From: Actinomycetota bacterium
GTDB lineage: Bacteria > Actinomycetota > Acidimicrobiia > Spongiisociales > UBA4744
Length of the DNA stretch: 64,000 bases
Reading direction: 5' to 3'
Assembly: GCA_013152275.1 (NCBI GenBank)
Contig: JAADGS010000090.1
Location: 1 to 64,000 of the forward strand
Shown: positions 16,516-25,040 of the stretch, in pieces
Layout of the letters: the number at the start of each line of letters is the position of its first letter
How positions within the stretch are numbered: position 1 is the stretch's first letter
Made by a program: the position numbers and the translations under genes
The notes under the pieces: generated by a model
Seen by the model: the letters and a program-made list of their open reading frames with translations, nothing else
Database searches by the model: none
What the model was told of the DNA's origin: nothing

Positions 16516-17498
16516 GCCACCCTCCCCATCAGGAGTGTGACGGGCTCGGGAACCTCCACGGCACGGACTTCCTGCAAACCCGCCGCCTCGAGCATGGACC
16601 GCAGCGTCGCGAGCGGATAGGCGGCGCCACCGGTCTCGACACGCATCATCACATCGAACAAGGGTCCGAAGGCGCCCGGCCCCACATCCCCGGCGAAGTC
16701 GTTCACGACGACGGTGCCCCCCGAACGCACCGCCGAGCAGACCCTGCGGAGCAGATCGACCCCTTCCTCCTCGGACAGGTCGTGGACCATGTGTGAGACG
16801 AGGGCGGCGTCGACGCTGCCGGCATCGACTCCGCACGATGGGGCCGTCATCACGTCGACTGCGATCAACTCGATGGACACGTCCGGGAGCGTGTTCAGAC
16901 GCCGCTCCAACGCTTCGATCACCGGCGGCAGGTCCACCAGCACGACGGCCGAGCCCGCCTCGGCGAGGCGGAACGCGAAATACCCGAAACCACCGCCGAC
17001 GTCGAGGACCCGCCGGCCGGGTGCAAGCTCGGGGAGGTCCCACGGTCTGGGACCGGTGTGCTCGGCGAGGACGTTCAGTGCATCGAGGAACATGTGTGCG
17101 GTCGCCGGATCGGAGGCGAGGCGGCTCTTCCACGGTTCGAGTGCCGGCCGGCCCGTTCTCACCACGTCGCCGAGTGACAGCCAGGCCCTGGCAAAGTACT
17201 CCTCCTTCTCGATCACCAAAGCGAGGTCCCGGCCACCTGCCATGTGGGCGGCGACGAAGGGAGTGGTCGCGAAACGGCCACCATCCTCGACGGCGAGACC
17301 GATACCGGCGAGGGAGCGCAGCAGTGCTCCCAGGGCTGCGGCATCGACTCCGATGGTCGCCGCCATGTCGGCAACGTCGCACGGCTCACTGGTCAGGTTC
17401 TCGAACACGCCGAGGCGTCGTGCCGCCATGACCACCATGGCGGGCTGATACCCGGTGAGTAGGTCGATGAACCCGAAGACGTCGGTAATCTCGCTCAC
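16512..17498 (-). CDS. SAM-dependent O-methyltransferase (COMT-like)
   Basis: 328 aa from GTG 17498, with GAGGAGGAG four bases upstream. An N-terminal winged-helix dimerisation domain (FGFIDLLTGYQPAMVVMAAR) precedes the SAM-binding motif I, RRVLDVGGGFGYFAF, then VVLVDLPPVIE and the catalytic region LVSHMVHDLSEEE. Members methylate hydroxyls of small aromatic or heterocyclic compounds. It overlaps the FAD gene by four bases. A methyltransferase inside a catabolic operon is unusual; it might act on a toxic intermediate or belong to a biosynthetic branch. Confidence 0.85.
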   Translation of the reverse strand: MSEITDVFGFIDLLTGYQPAMVVMAARRLGVFENLTSEPCDVADMAATIGVDAAALGALLRSLAGIGLAVEDGGRFATTPFVAAHMAGGRDLALVIEKEEYFARAWLSLGDVVRTGRPALEPWKSRLASDPATAHMFLDALNVLAEHTGPRPWDLPELAPGRRVLDVGGGFGYFAFRLAEAGSAVVLVDLPPVIEALERRLNTLPDVSIELIAVDVMTAPSCGVDAGSVDAALVSHMVHDLSEEEGVDLLRRVCSAVRSGGTVVVNDFAGDVGPGAFGPLFDVMMRVETGGAAYPLATLRSMLEAAGLQEVRAVEVPEPVTLLMGRVA

Positions 17499-19081
17499 GC
17501 GCTCCTCCTCATTGATCGATATAGGCCGAACGCGTCCCAGAGTCCCTTGATCTCCCGTCGCCATCTGCTCACGCGACGCGGAGGTGCTCCCAGATCGGCA
17601 AGTAGTGCCTGCGCTGCGTTGCGACCCGGCAGCCCTGAGACTCCACCGCCCGGGAAGGTCCCGGCCCCCGTCAAGTAGAGCCATGGTAGTTCGGTCCGAT
17701 ACCCGCGGGCCCCCGGCGGACGCCAATCGAACAGCTGATCGAGTGTGAGGTCGAGGTGGTTCGGGTTTCCTCCCGGAGCGCCGATACGCCGCTCCCAGCC
17801 GGCCGGGCCGAGGACTCTCCGGTCGACCGTGATCGGTCGAAGGTCGATGCCGGTGATCCGTGCGAACCCGTCGAGAACGCCGTCCACGGCCTGCTCCTCG
17901 GCCGCTCCATCCCAGGAGCGATCGCGTAGCCGCACCGGAACGAAGGCCGAGAGCCATACCGTACCCCCTCCGTCGGGCGCCGCGGTCGGGTCGAGCACCG
18001 ATGGGGCTGCCCACATCATCGCAGGACTGCCGGGCATACGGCCGGCGATGATCTCCCCAAAGGAGGTGTGTAGCGAGTCGGACCGTTCCTGGAGCAGCCA
18101 CAAGGCGGCATCTGCGTCTCCGCCCACGATCGTCGCCGGAGCCGACAGCGCCAGATCTATCTTGAGTTCCCCGATATTGAGGGCACCCGACTGCACGGCC
18201 TCGGCGGCCGACCGCAGGGTCGGAGGCGGATCACCCAGCAGGTGCACCGTACGGCGGATGTCGAGCGACGACATCACGCGGCGAGCCGCCACGAACTCTC
18301 CGTCCTCGAGACGGATCACCGCTCCCTCCGCCGTGGAATCGATGCCAACCACTCTGGCGTTGGTCCGCAGCGTGCCACCCGACGCCTCGAGCGCGGAAGC
18401 GATGGCATCGATGAAGGCACCCGCCCCGCCCCTCGGACGGTGGCTCCTGCTGCCGTGAGAGCCGGGCAACATCAGGGCGAACAGCCCGGTCCCGGGGAGC
18501 CATGGCGGCAGTTGGCCGTGAGCCCCGTACATCGCCACGGCACCGGCAAGGTGTCCGTCGCGGATGCGACGCCCGATCACCGATTCGGCGGATGAAACGA
18601 GCAGCCGGGCGAGATCAACGTCGGTCGAGAGCGACTCCGCGAGCCTGATGACCTCGCCGAAGGCGGGCACGCCGGGGAGAGCGTCGAACGCGTCGACCGC
18701 GCGCGCCGCCAGGTCTGCAAAGGACCGGTAGGACTCACGGTCGGCCCGCCCGATCCCGCCCCACCCATCGATGGTCGCTTCGAGGTCGGAATGGAACAGC
18801 AAGCGGGCACCATCGCCGAATCCGGCACCGACGAGGATCTCACGATCGAGCAGGTGCAGTCCGTGATCGGTGAGGTGCAGGTCGGCGACGACGTCGTCGA
18901 TCATCGTCAGGTCCACGGCCCCCCGTTCGAGCCGGTGTCCGCTGTCGAGTGCCTCCGTCCAGATACATCCGCCGGCGTCATCATTGGCCTCGAGGACCTC
19001 GACGTCGAGTCCCGCGGCCGCCAGATAGGCGGCACACACGAGGCCGTTGTGGCCTCCGCCGATAACGGCTACATCTCGCAC
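17495..19081 (-). CDS. FAD-dependent oxidoreductase, phytoene-desaturase-like
   Basis: 528 aa from GTG 19081. An N-terminal dinucleotide fold is clear: DVAVIGGGHNGLVCAAYLA, then EANDDAGGCIWTEA. The C-terminal end carries the family FAD motif LYLTGAGTFPGGGVSGLPG. This is the CrtI-like amine-oxidase superfamily often annotated as NAD(P)/FAD-dependent oxidoreductase; it is probably not a carotenoid enzyme here, since no carotenoid genes are present. It overlaps the amidohydrolase end by 13 bases and the methyltransferase start by four. Confidence 0.87.
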   Translation of the reverse strand: MRDVAVIGGGHNGLVCAAYLAAAGLDVEVLEANDDAGGCIWTEALDSGHRLERGAVDLTMIDDVVADLHLTDHGLHLLDREILVGAGFGDGARLLFHSDLEATIDGWGGIGRADRESYRSFADLAARAVDAFDALPGVPAFGEVIRLAESLSTDVDLARLLVSSAESVIGRRIRDGHLAGAVAMYGAHGQLPPWLPGTGLFALMLPGSHGSRSHRPRGGAGAFIDAIASALEASGGTLRTNARVVGIDSTAEGAVIRLEDGEFVAARRVMSSLDIRRTVHLLGDPPPTLRSAAEAVQSGALNIGELKIDLALSAPATIVGGDADAALWLLQERSDSLHTSFGEIIAGRMPGSPAMMWAAPSVLDPTAAPDGGGTVWLSAFVPVRLRDRSWDGAAEEQAVDGVLDGFARITGIDLRPITVDRRVLGPAGWERRIGAPGGNPNHLDLTLDQLFDWRPPGARGYRTELPWLYLTGAGTFPGGGVSGLPGRNAAQALLADLGAPPRRVSRWRREIKGLWDAFGLYRSMRRSA

Positions 19082-20457
19082 AACCTGGACATCCCCTCCG
19101 CCACGAGCCCGGACTCCCTCGCCAGGGTCTCGGCGAGGGGCCTGCATCGGGCGATCTGCTCCAATTCGTCGACGGTCGTCGGCACTCCCTCCGTGAGGAG
19201 CCGTCTCCCGTCGACCCACACATCCGATACCGAACGCGGGCTCGTGCAGTATGCGATCTGCTGGTACGGATCGTGGATGTTGGCCAGCTCCGCCGTTCCA
19301 CCGAGGAGTACGACGTCGGCCCGCTTCTCCGGTTCCAGACTGCCGATACGGTCCGCAACCCCCAGCGCCTCGGCTCCACCGATCGTCGCCATTCGCAGTA
19401 CCTCGGGCGCGGTCAGTGACGCAGGGTCGAGCCGGTCGACCTTCTGCAGCAGTGCCGTCATCTTCATGACCTCGAGCATGTTCTGGGAGTCGTTCGATGC
19501 CGCGCCGTCGGTACCGAGCCCGAGACGCAGACCGGCGGCCCGAAGCCTGGGCACGCAGCTCACTCCCGATCCGAGGATCATGTTGGCGACCGGGTTGTGG
19601 ACGCCGGCGGTGTCATGAGCGGCGAGTAGCTCGATATCGCCCTCGGAGAGCCAGATGAGGTGGGCGGCGATGACCTCGAGATCGAGCAGACCGATGGCCG
19701 CCGCCTGTTCGATGCTGTTCCTGCCCCAGCGAGACCGCGCCTCGACGATCTCCTCGCGGACCTCTGCCAGATGGGTGTGTACCGGCCAGCCCCGCTCGGA
19801 TGCCGTGGCAACGGCAGCCTCGAGCAAAGGGTCACTCGATCCCAGCATCGTCCCGACACCCATCCGGAAATCGAGCAACTCGGCCCCTGCAGCCGCCTCA
19901 TCGAGTGCCAGGTGCTCCTCGATGGCGGCCTCCACCGTGAATCGACGACCTCCAAAAGGATCGAAGGCGTCCTCTGCCCCGAAGGCGACCATGCCGCGAA
20001 GTCCTGCCTCGGCGAGGCCCTCGACGACCCCGAGACTGGCGAACGAGCCCGGGTGGTAGTGATGGAACATGTCGTTGACACAGGTCACACCCGAGTGGAG
20101 CAACTCGGCCGCCTTCAGAAGGGAGCCCTCCCTGGCCATCTCTTGCGTGAGCACCGCGCCCGCCGGAGTGACCACGCGCGTGCCCCACTCGAACAACGTC
20201 AGGTTGGACCCCATCCCCGGGATCAGTGCCTCGGAGAGATGGGTGTGCGCATTGACCAGACCCGGGATGACCACGCCCGTGCCATCACCGATGACGGTGA
20301 CACCGGGATGCGCCCTTCGTACGTCCGCATAGGAGCCGACCATGGCGATCGCGCCGTCGCGCATCAACACGGCGCCGTCGCGAACCTCCCCGATCGGACC
20401 GGACGTGAGCACCCAGGCCCCGCGCACGAGCACGTCTTCGCGTGCCGGCAGGCTCAC
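19069..20457 (-). CDS. Metal-dependent amidohydrolase/deaminase (AtzA/TrzN/guanine-deaminase type), paralogue 1
   Basis: 462 aa. Zn ligands follow the deaminase pattern: HxH in VNAHTHLSE (H71, H73), HTHLAEVREE, a fourth His in AHLIWLSEGD, and Asp in GTDGAASND. Family members hydrolyse amino or other groups from nucleobases, triazines or their analogues. It is clearly paralogous to the gene at 26775-28109 (shared SEALIPG/SEPLITG, the following ASND, and LLQKVDRL/LLQRVDRL). GTG 20457 overlaps the aminotransferase stop (GTGA). Two such paralogues in one cluster suggest two successive hydrolytic steps or two related substrates. Confidence 0.88.
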   Translation of the reverse strand: MSLPAREDVLVRGAWVLTSGPIGEVRDGAVLMRDGAIAMVGSYADVRRAHPGVTVIGDGTGVVIPGLVNAHTHLSEALIPGMGSNLTLFEWGTRVVTPAGAVLTQEMAREGSLLKAAELLHSGVTCVNDMFHHYHPGSFASLGVVEGLAEAGLRGMVAFGAEDAFDPFGGRRFTVEAAIEEHLALDEAAAGAELLDFRMGVGTMLGSSDPLLEAAVATASERGWPVHTHLAEVREEIVEARSRWGRNSIEQAAAIGLLDLEVIAAHLIWLSEGDIELLAAHDTAGVHNPVANMILGSGVSCVPRLRAAGLRLGLGTDGAASNDSQNMLEVMKMTALLQKVDRLDPASLTAPEVLRMATIGGAEALGVADRIGSLEPEKRADVVLLGGTAELANIHDPYQQIAYCTSPRSVSDVWVDGRRLLTEGVPTTVDELEQIARCRPLAETLARESGLVAEGMSRLCEM

Positions 20458-21692
20458 ACGACACCCTCGACTTCGGTGAGCGACTCGTCGAGCACACCCA
20501 GCAGCTCGTCGAGTTCGTCGGTTGTGACAATGAGCGGTGGTGCCACGCGGATCGTCCCGTCGGCGTTCAGCATGGAGCCAACGATCACGCCGCGCCGCTC
20601 CATCGCCTGGACCACCGGCATTGCCAGATCGTCGGAAGCGACGTCGAATGCCCACCAGAGCCCGAGCCCGCGCACCGCCACCAAAGTTTCATGGCGATCC
20701 ATCAACCGGGCAAACCCCGAACCGAGATACTCCCCCATCTCGCGGGCTCGGTCGATGAGGCCTTCGCGTTCGATGATGTCGAACGTGGCGGTGGCGGCAG
20801 CGCACGATACCGGGTTGCCGCCGAACGTGGTGAGGTGAGACAGGGGCGGGTCGAGGAACGTGGAGAATATCTCTGCGGTCGAGATGAAGGCGCCCAGCGG
20901 CAACCCTCCACCCACGGCTTTGGCGAGGGTGATCACGTCGGGAACGACACCCCACTCCTGGCAGGTGTACCAGTGACCGGACCTACCCATGGCTCCCTGC
21001 ACGTCGTCGGCGATGAGCAGCGCCCCGCGCTCGGTGCACAGATCCCTGAGGCCGGGGAGAAAGCCGTCCGACGGGATCCGGACACCCGCTTCCCCCTGCA
21101 CGGGCTCCACGATCACGCCTGCAGTGTCATCCCCGATGGCCGCCGCCGCCGCATCGAGATCGTCGAACGGCACAAACGTGACCCGTTCGAGGAGTGGACG
21201 GAACGGTGCCCGATATCGTTCGCGCCAACTCACCGACAACGACCCGTAGGTGCGGCCGTGAAAGGACCCTTCGAACGCCACATACCCGGGCCGACCCGTG
21301 TACTTGCGCGCCAGCTTGAGAGCACCTTCGTTGGCCTCTGTGCCGGTGCTCGTGAGGAATGCAACGTCGAGGTCGCCGGGGGCGACCCTGGTGAGGCGCT
21401 CGGCGATATCGACCTGGGGTGGCAGCACGAAGCGTCCGTAGACGTTGACGTGTGCGAAGCGTCGCATCTGACGTTCCACGGCGGCGACGACCTCTGGATG
21501 GGAGTGACCGACGTTGGACACGGCGATGCCCGAGATCATGTCGAGATAGGAGATGCCGTCGGCGGCAGTGATCCGACACCCGGAGGCGCCCGTGATCACC
21601 ATCTCTTTCCGTCCAGGCACCGTCTGGGACAAGTGGGCGAGAAAGCCGTCCTTGTATCGTTCGGCAACCTCGGTAGGCATGGAGTCGGTCAT
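20454..21692 (-). CDS. Class III aminotransferase
   Basis: 412 aa, GABA/ornithine/omega-aminotransferase group. The PLP lysine is K258 in ITLAKAVGGGLPLG, preceded by LLIADDVQGAMG; GTEANEGALKLARK and FGGNPVSCAAA complete the family pattern. Unlike the 12.5-kb paralogue it lacks the four-Cys insert. ATG 21692 overlaps the permease stop as ATGA. It probably transaminates an amino-acid product of the ring-opening enzymes. Confidence 0.9.
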   Translation of the reverse strand: MTDSMPTEVAERYKDGFLAHLSQTVPGRKEMVITGASGCRITAADGISYLDMISGIAVSNVGHSHPEVVAAVERQMRRFAHVNVYGRFVLPPQVDIAERLTRVAPGDLDVAFLTSTGTEANEGALKLARKYTGRPGYVAFEGSFHGRTYGSLSVSWRERYRAPFRPLLERVTFVPFDDLDAAAAAIGDDTAGVIVEPVQGEAGVRIPSDGFLPGLRDLCTERGALLIADDVQGAMGRSGHWYTCQEWGVVPDVITLAKAVGGGLPLGAFISTAEIFSTFLDPPLSHLTTFGGNPVSCAAATATFDIIEREGLIDRAREMGEYLGSGFARLMDRHETLVAVRGLGLWWAFDVASDDLAMPVVQAMERRGVIVGSMLNADGTIRVAPPLIVTTDELDELLGVLDESLTEVEGVV

Positions 21693-22465
21693 TGAGCACC
21701 TTCCATCTGACGAGCCTTGTGATACCAAGGAATCGTGATCCGTTCGATGAGGACGATGAGGCTGAAGAACCCCACGCCGAGCACCGAGAGGGCAAAGATA
21801 ATGGCGAATACCTCGTCGGTGTTGACTGCACGATTCTTCAACAGCAGCAGGTAGCCGAGCCCGCCCTTCGCTCCGACCCACTCCCCGAAGACTGCGCCCA
21901 GCACACTGAACGCCGCGGCCACTTTCATCCCGGTGAAGATGTGCGGTAGGGCCACGGGAATGCGAACCTCTCTGAAGATCCGGGCGCGGCTCGCCCCGAA
22001 CGTCCGCATGAGTCGCACCATCTCCGGATCGACCGCCTTCAGGCCGTCGACGGTGCTGACCGCTATGGGGAAGAAGGCGATCAGCACCACCACCAGCACC
22101 TTTGGCAAGATCGAGAAACCGAACCAGATCACCAGCACTGCTGCAACGGCCGGAATCGGGATGGTCTGGCTGACGATGAGCCAAGGGTATACGGCAGAAC
22201 GCACGACCTTCGAGTAGGCGAGCAGAACGCCGATGCTGATGCCGACCACCGCTCCGAGCGTGAAGCCCAGGACCATCTCGAGGGTCGTGATCCGTGCGTT
22301 GCTCAGCATGCTGCCCGGACTCTTGAACAGAGCGACCACGATCTCACTCGGCGCCGGGTAGATCCGGGGATCGGCGTGGGTGACGATGGTGAGCAGCTCC
22401 CACCCGAGGACCACGAGCAGCCCGAAGGCCACCGGCGGCAGCGTCTTCTTGAGCCAGTTAGGCAT
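21689..22465 (-). CDS. ABC transporter permease (SsuC/ThiX type)
   Basis: 258 aa with about six membrane helices. The EAA loop reads TFGASRARIFREVRIPVALPHIFTG, which binds the ATPase; the N-terminal segment PRIYPAPSEIVVAL is typical of nitrate/sulfonate/taurine/HMP importers. It forms one importer with the ATPase just upstream and the NMT1-type lipoprotein. It overlaps the ATPase by eight bases. Confidence 0.92.
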   Translation of the reverse strand: MPNWLKKTLPPVAFGLLVVLGWELLTIVTHADPRIYPAPSEIVVALFKSPGSMLSNARITTLEMVLGFTLGAVVGISIGVLLAYSKVVRSAVYPWLIVSQTIPIPAVAAVLVIWFGFSILPKVLVVVLIAFFPIAVSTVDGLKAVDPEMVRLMRTFGASRARIFREVRIPVALPHIFTGMKVAAAFSVLGAVFGEWVGAKGGLGYLLLLKNRAVNTDEVFAIIFALSVLGVGFFSLIVLIERITIPWYHKARQMEGAQ

Positions 22466-23249
22466 CCGACGTCATCTCCTTGGCGCTCATGTCCTGTGTG
22501 TCGGGGTGCAGGTAGCGGATGGCCTGCGCCTTCAGGGCCGCGAACTCGGGTGACAGGACAGTTTCGTAGGGTCGGGGTCTGGGCAGGTCGATCTCGAGGG
22601 TGAGCACCACGCTCGCCGGACGTTCCGACAGAACGTAGACACGATCGGACAACCGGATGGCCTCGTCCACATCATGGGTGATGAACAGGATCGATGCAGC
22701 CGACGCCTGCCAGATATCGAGCAGCCATGACTGCATCTGCAGCCGGGTAAGGCTGTCGAGCGCCCCGAACGGCTCATCCAGCAGCAACACGTCGTCACCG
22801 GCGAGGAAGGTCCGGGCGAGTGCCGCCCGTTGCCGCATCCCCCCGGAGATCTCACTGGGGTAACAATGGCCGAACCCACCAAGCCCGAACCGCTCCAGGA
22901 TCTCCTCGGCCCTGGCCCGCGCCTCCCGGCGGGATGTCCCCTTGACCATGAGGCCGAGTGCCACATTGTCGGTGATGCGCTTCCATGGCATGAGCAGGTC
23001 CTTCTGCTGCATGTACCCGCAAGTGCCGAGTCGGTCCGGCGAACCATCGACCAGCGCCTCGCCGTCAGTCGGCTCGAAGAGTCCCGAGATGATGTTGAAC
23101 AGGGTGGATTTGCCACAGCCGCTGGGACCAAGGAGGCTGACGAAGTGATGCCGGCCGACCTGAACATTGATCCCGTCGAGGACTTCGACACGGCCAGAGC
23201 CCTTCCCGAACTCCTTCGAGATGTTCCTGACGCTGATGCGTTCGTTCAT
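22458..23249 (-). CDS. ABC transporter ATP-binding protein (SsuB/ThiZ type)
   Basis: 263 aa. Walker A is GPSGCGKSTLF, the Q-loop YMQQKDLLMPW, the signature [15 protein letters not shown], and Walker B LLLDEPFGALD followed by ITHDVDEA. The FGALD D-loop and H-loop wording are standard for nitrate/sulfonate/pyrimidine importers. It follows the binding-protein gene across a 68-base gap containing a strong hairpin. Confidence 0.93.
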   Translation of the reverse strand: MNERISVRNISKEFGKGSGRVEVLDGINVQVGRHHFVSLLGPSGCGKSTLFNIISGLFEPTDGEALVDGSPDRLGTCGYMQQKDLLMPWKRITDNVALGLMVKGTSRREARARAEEILERFGLGGFGHCYPSEISGGMRQRAALARTFLAGDDVLLLDEPFGALDSLTRLQMQSWLLDIWQASAASILFITHDVDEAIRLSDRVYVLSERPASVVLTLEIDLPRPRPYETVLSPEFAALKAQAIRYLHPDTQDMSAKEMTSDA

Positions 23250-23270
23250 GGGGCCCTTTCCGTGATTGAT

Positions 23271-23306
23271 GGCCGGGGGGGAATACGGCGTGCTTCCCCC
23301 CCGGCC
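23271..23306 (-). promoter_or_regulatory. Strong GC hairpin between binding protein and ATPase
   Basis: GGCCGGGGGGG (23271-23281) pairs perfectly with CCCCCCCGGCC (23296-23306) around a 14-nt loop. Placed directly after the binding-protein gene, it probably protects that mRNA end or partly terminates, so that more binding protein than translocator is made. Similar hairpins follow the binding-protein genes at 47.6 and 60.0 kb. Confidence 0.6.
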
Positions 23307-23317
23307 GACACCACCGC

Positions 23318-24313
23318 TCAGGGAAGGAACTCGGTGGTAATCAGGTTCTCCGGCATGGACTCGAGCACGCCAACTTGGACTGCCCAGGTTAGGTAGTCGG
23401 CAATCCCCTCGTCGGAGATCTCGCCGAACTTGCCGTTCGGGCCAAGGAAGTACGGCTTGACGTTATTGAACTCCGCGGTTGCGAATTCGACGTCGATGCC
23501 GTCCGCGTTGTCGGCCAGATCGGCGATGGCCTTGTCCTCGTTGTTCAGAGCGAAGTCATAACCGCGCGCCAATGCCTGGGCGAAGGCGGTCAAGACCTCC
23601 GGCCGGTTCTTGATCGTGTCGCCACTGGCGAAGAGCACCAGCTCCGGGTAGGGAGGTGCCCCATACTCGTCAGGCCGGAACACGTAGGGTGTTTCGCCTT
23701 CGAGTTCCAATACGACGGCCTCCGCGCTCCAGAAGCCGATGGCCGCATCGACCGTCTGGCCGATGAGGTTGCTGACCGCATCGAAACCAATCGTGACAAA
23801 CTCGACGCTGTTCACGTCGACACCGGAGCTCGACAAGATCACCCGTGCAATCGCCTCATCCGACGGCACGCCGGTGACACCGATCGTGCCTCCACCCAAC
23901 TGACTCGGATCGGTGATGCCGATCGCGGCAGTCGACATCAGGGCAGCAAGCGGTACCTGCTCCAGAGCCATGAAGATCTGGATGTCCTCGCCCTGGGCGC
24001 GCAACGAAGCAACGTCGGCGATCGGCGCTATGCCGATGGTTGCCTTCCCGGCCATCACCAGGCGCAACGTGTCTGCCGACGACGTCGGCGGCTGGATATC
24101 GATGTTGATGTTGGCATCGTTGAAATAGCCCTCGGCAAGCGCAGCGTAGATGCCGGTGTGGATGCCGCCGGGAACGAAGTCCAGGATCAGCGTGGCATCC
24201 GTCTTCTCGGCGAGGCCTCCCCCGCTGCCGCCACAGGCTGCGGCGACGAGCGAGATGGATAGCACCAGTACCATCAACCTGGCGATCCGTCCTCGTTTCA
24301 CTCGACTCGTCAT
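23318..24313 (-). CDS. NMT1/ThiY-type substrate-binding lipoprotein
   Basis: 331 aa from ATG 24313 with AGAGGAGC upstream. The signal peptide ends in lipobox SLVAAAC (Cys27). The mature part starts ILDFVPGGIHTGIYAALAEGYF, the NMT1 hallmark found in binding proteins for HMP/formyl-pyrimidine, riboflavin, hydantoins and sulfonates. The thiamine-precursor Cys motif CCCFC is absent. It should deliver a small heterocycle or amide to the SsuBC-type translocator encoded next. Confidence 0.9.
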   Translation of the reverse strand: MTSRVKRGRIARLMVLVLSISLVAAACGGSGGGLAEKTDATLILDFVPGGIHTGIYAALAEGYFNDANINIDIQPPTSSADTLRLVMAGKATIGIAPIADVASLRAQGEDIQIFMALEQVPLAALMSTAAIGITDPSQLGGGTIGVTGVPSDEAIARVILSSSGVDVNSVEFVTIGFDAVSNLIGQTVDAAIGFWSAEAVVLELEGETPYVFRPDEYGAPPYPELVLFASGDTIKNRPEVLTAFAQALARGYDFALNNEDKAIADLADNADGIDVEFATAEFNNVKPYFLGPNGKFGEISDEGIADYLTWAVQVGVLESMPENLITTEFLP

Positions 24314-24359
24314 ACCTTGCTCCTCTCTGTGTCGGTTCGCATGTCGTCGGTCGTCGGAC

Positions 24360-25040
24360 TCATGTTCTTCCACGCGGTCTCGGAGACCCTGGATCCCCGA
24401 AGGTCGCCTCCACCCATGCCATCGCTCGCGGCAGCTCCGCGGCGGTGTGCCGGAGGCGATTCCCCCAATCGGTCTCCCCTCTCTCGGTCGTCCCGTCGAG
24501 AGCCACACGCGCCCGCTCCTCCAGAAAATAGAGGCGGGTGAGCGCTTCGAGCGGTGTCGCCCCGACGGTCAGAGCACCGTTCGCCCGCAAGATCACCGCG
24601 AAGGCGTCGTTCAATGTCGCTGCGACCGCTGCACCCTGGACGAGGGTAGCGACGAGGTCGACGTCGTCATGGACTGCAACCTGCTCGCCCGCAAGCGCTC
24701 CCAGGCCGTGCAGGAGCGGCAGATCCTCGATGCCCGCGCCCCATGAGACGACGGCGGGCGGATGCCCTCGGCAGATAGCCCCGACGTCGGAACGCTCCAT
24801 ATACACGGCAGCATGCATCGCCGTCTCGAGCGGCGCTCCACCGACCCCCGACGGCGGGACCGCCATGTCGGGAACGATGATCACATCGTCCGGACCGGCG
24901 CCGACAAACGGGAGTGTGCTCGTAATGGCGAACCCGTCGCGCCATCTGGCCGAGACATGCCCGAAGGCCTCGGCCAGTCCGGCACCGGCCATCATCCGGG
25001 CGGTCCGAACAACGGTCTCGCGGACGGCACGCTCATCCAT
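24360..25040 (-). CDS. Class II aldolase/adducin family protein
   Basis: 226 aa from ATG 25040 (GGGAGG upstream), overlapping the aldehyde dehydrogenase stop by eight bases. Visible marks: GHVSARWRDGFAITST (about 35), a metal-site region CRGHPPAVVSWG (about 105) and LLHGLGALAGEQ. The usual HTHS metal motif is reduced to RGHPP, so the metal site may differ from fuculose- or ribulose-phosphate aldolases. It may be an aldolase, decarboxylase or epimerase acting before the aldehyde dehydrogenase. Confidence 0.82.
   Translation of the reverse strand: MDERAVRETVVRTARMMAGAGLAEAFGHVSARWRDGFAITSTLPFVGAGPDDVIIVPDMAVPPSGVGGAPLETAMHAAVYMERSDVGAICRGHPPAVVSWGAGIEDLPLLHGLGALAGEQVAVHDDVDLVATLVQGAAVAATLNDAFAVILRANGALTVGATPLEALTRLYFLEERARVALDGTTERGETDWGNRLRHTAAELPRAMAWVEATFGDPGSPRPRGRT

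Noticed and set aside
16516-17382. A much longer GntR protein extending to 17382
   Set aside because: The upstream part is antisense-like Arg-rich sequence overlapping the methyltransferase; the ATG at 16515 with an ATGA overlap is the natural start.
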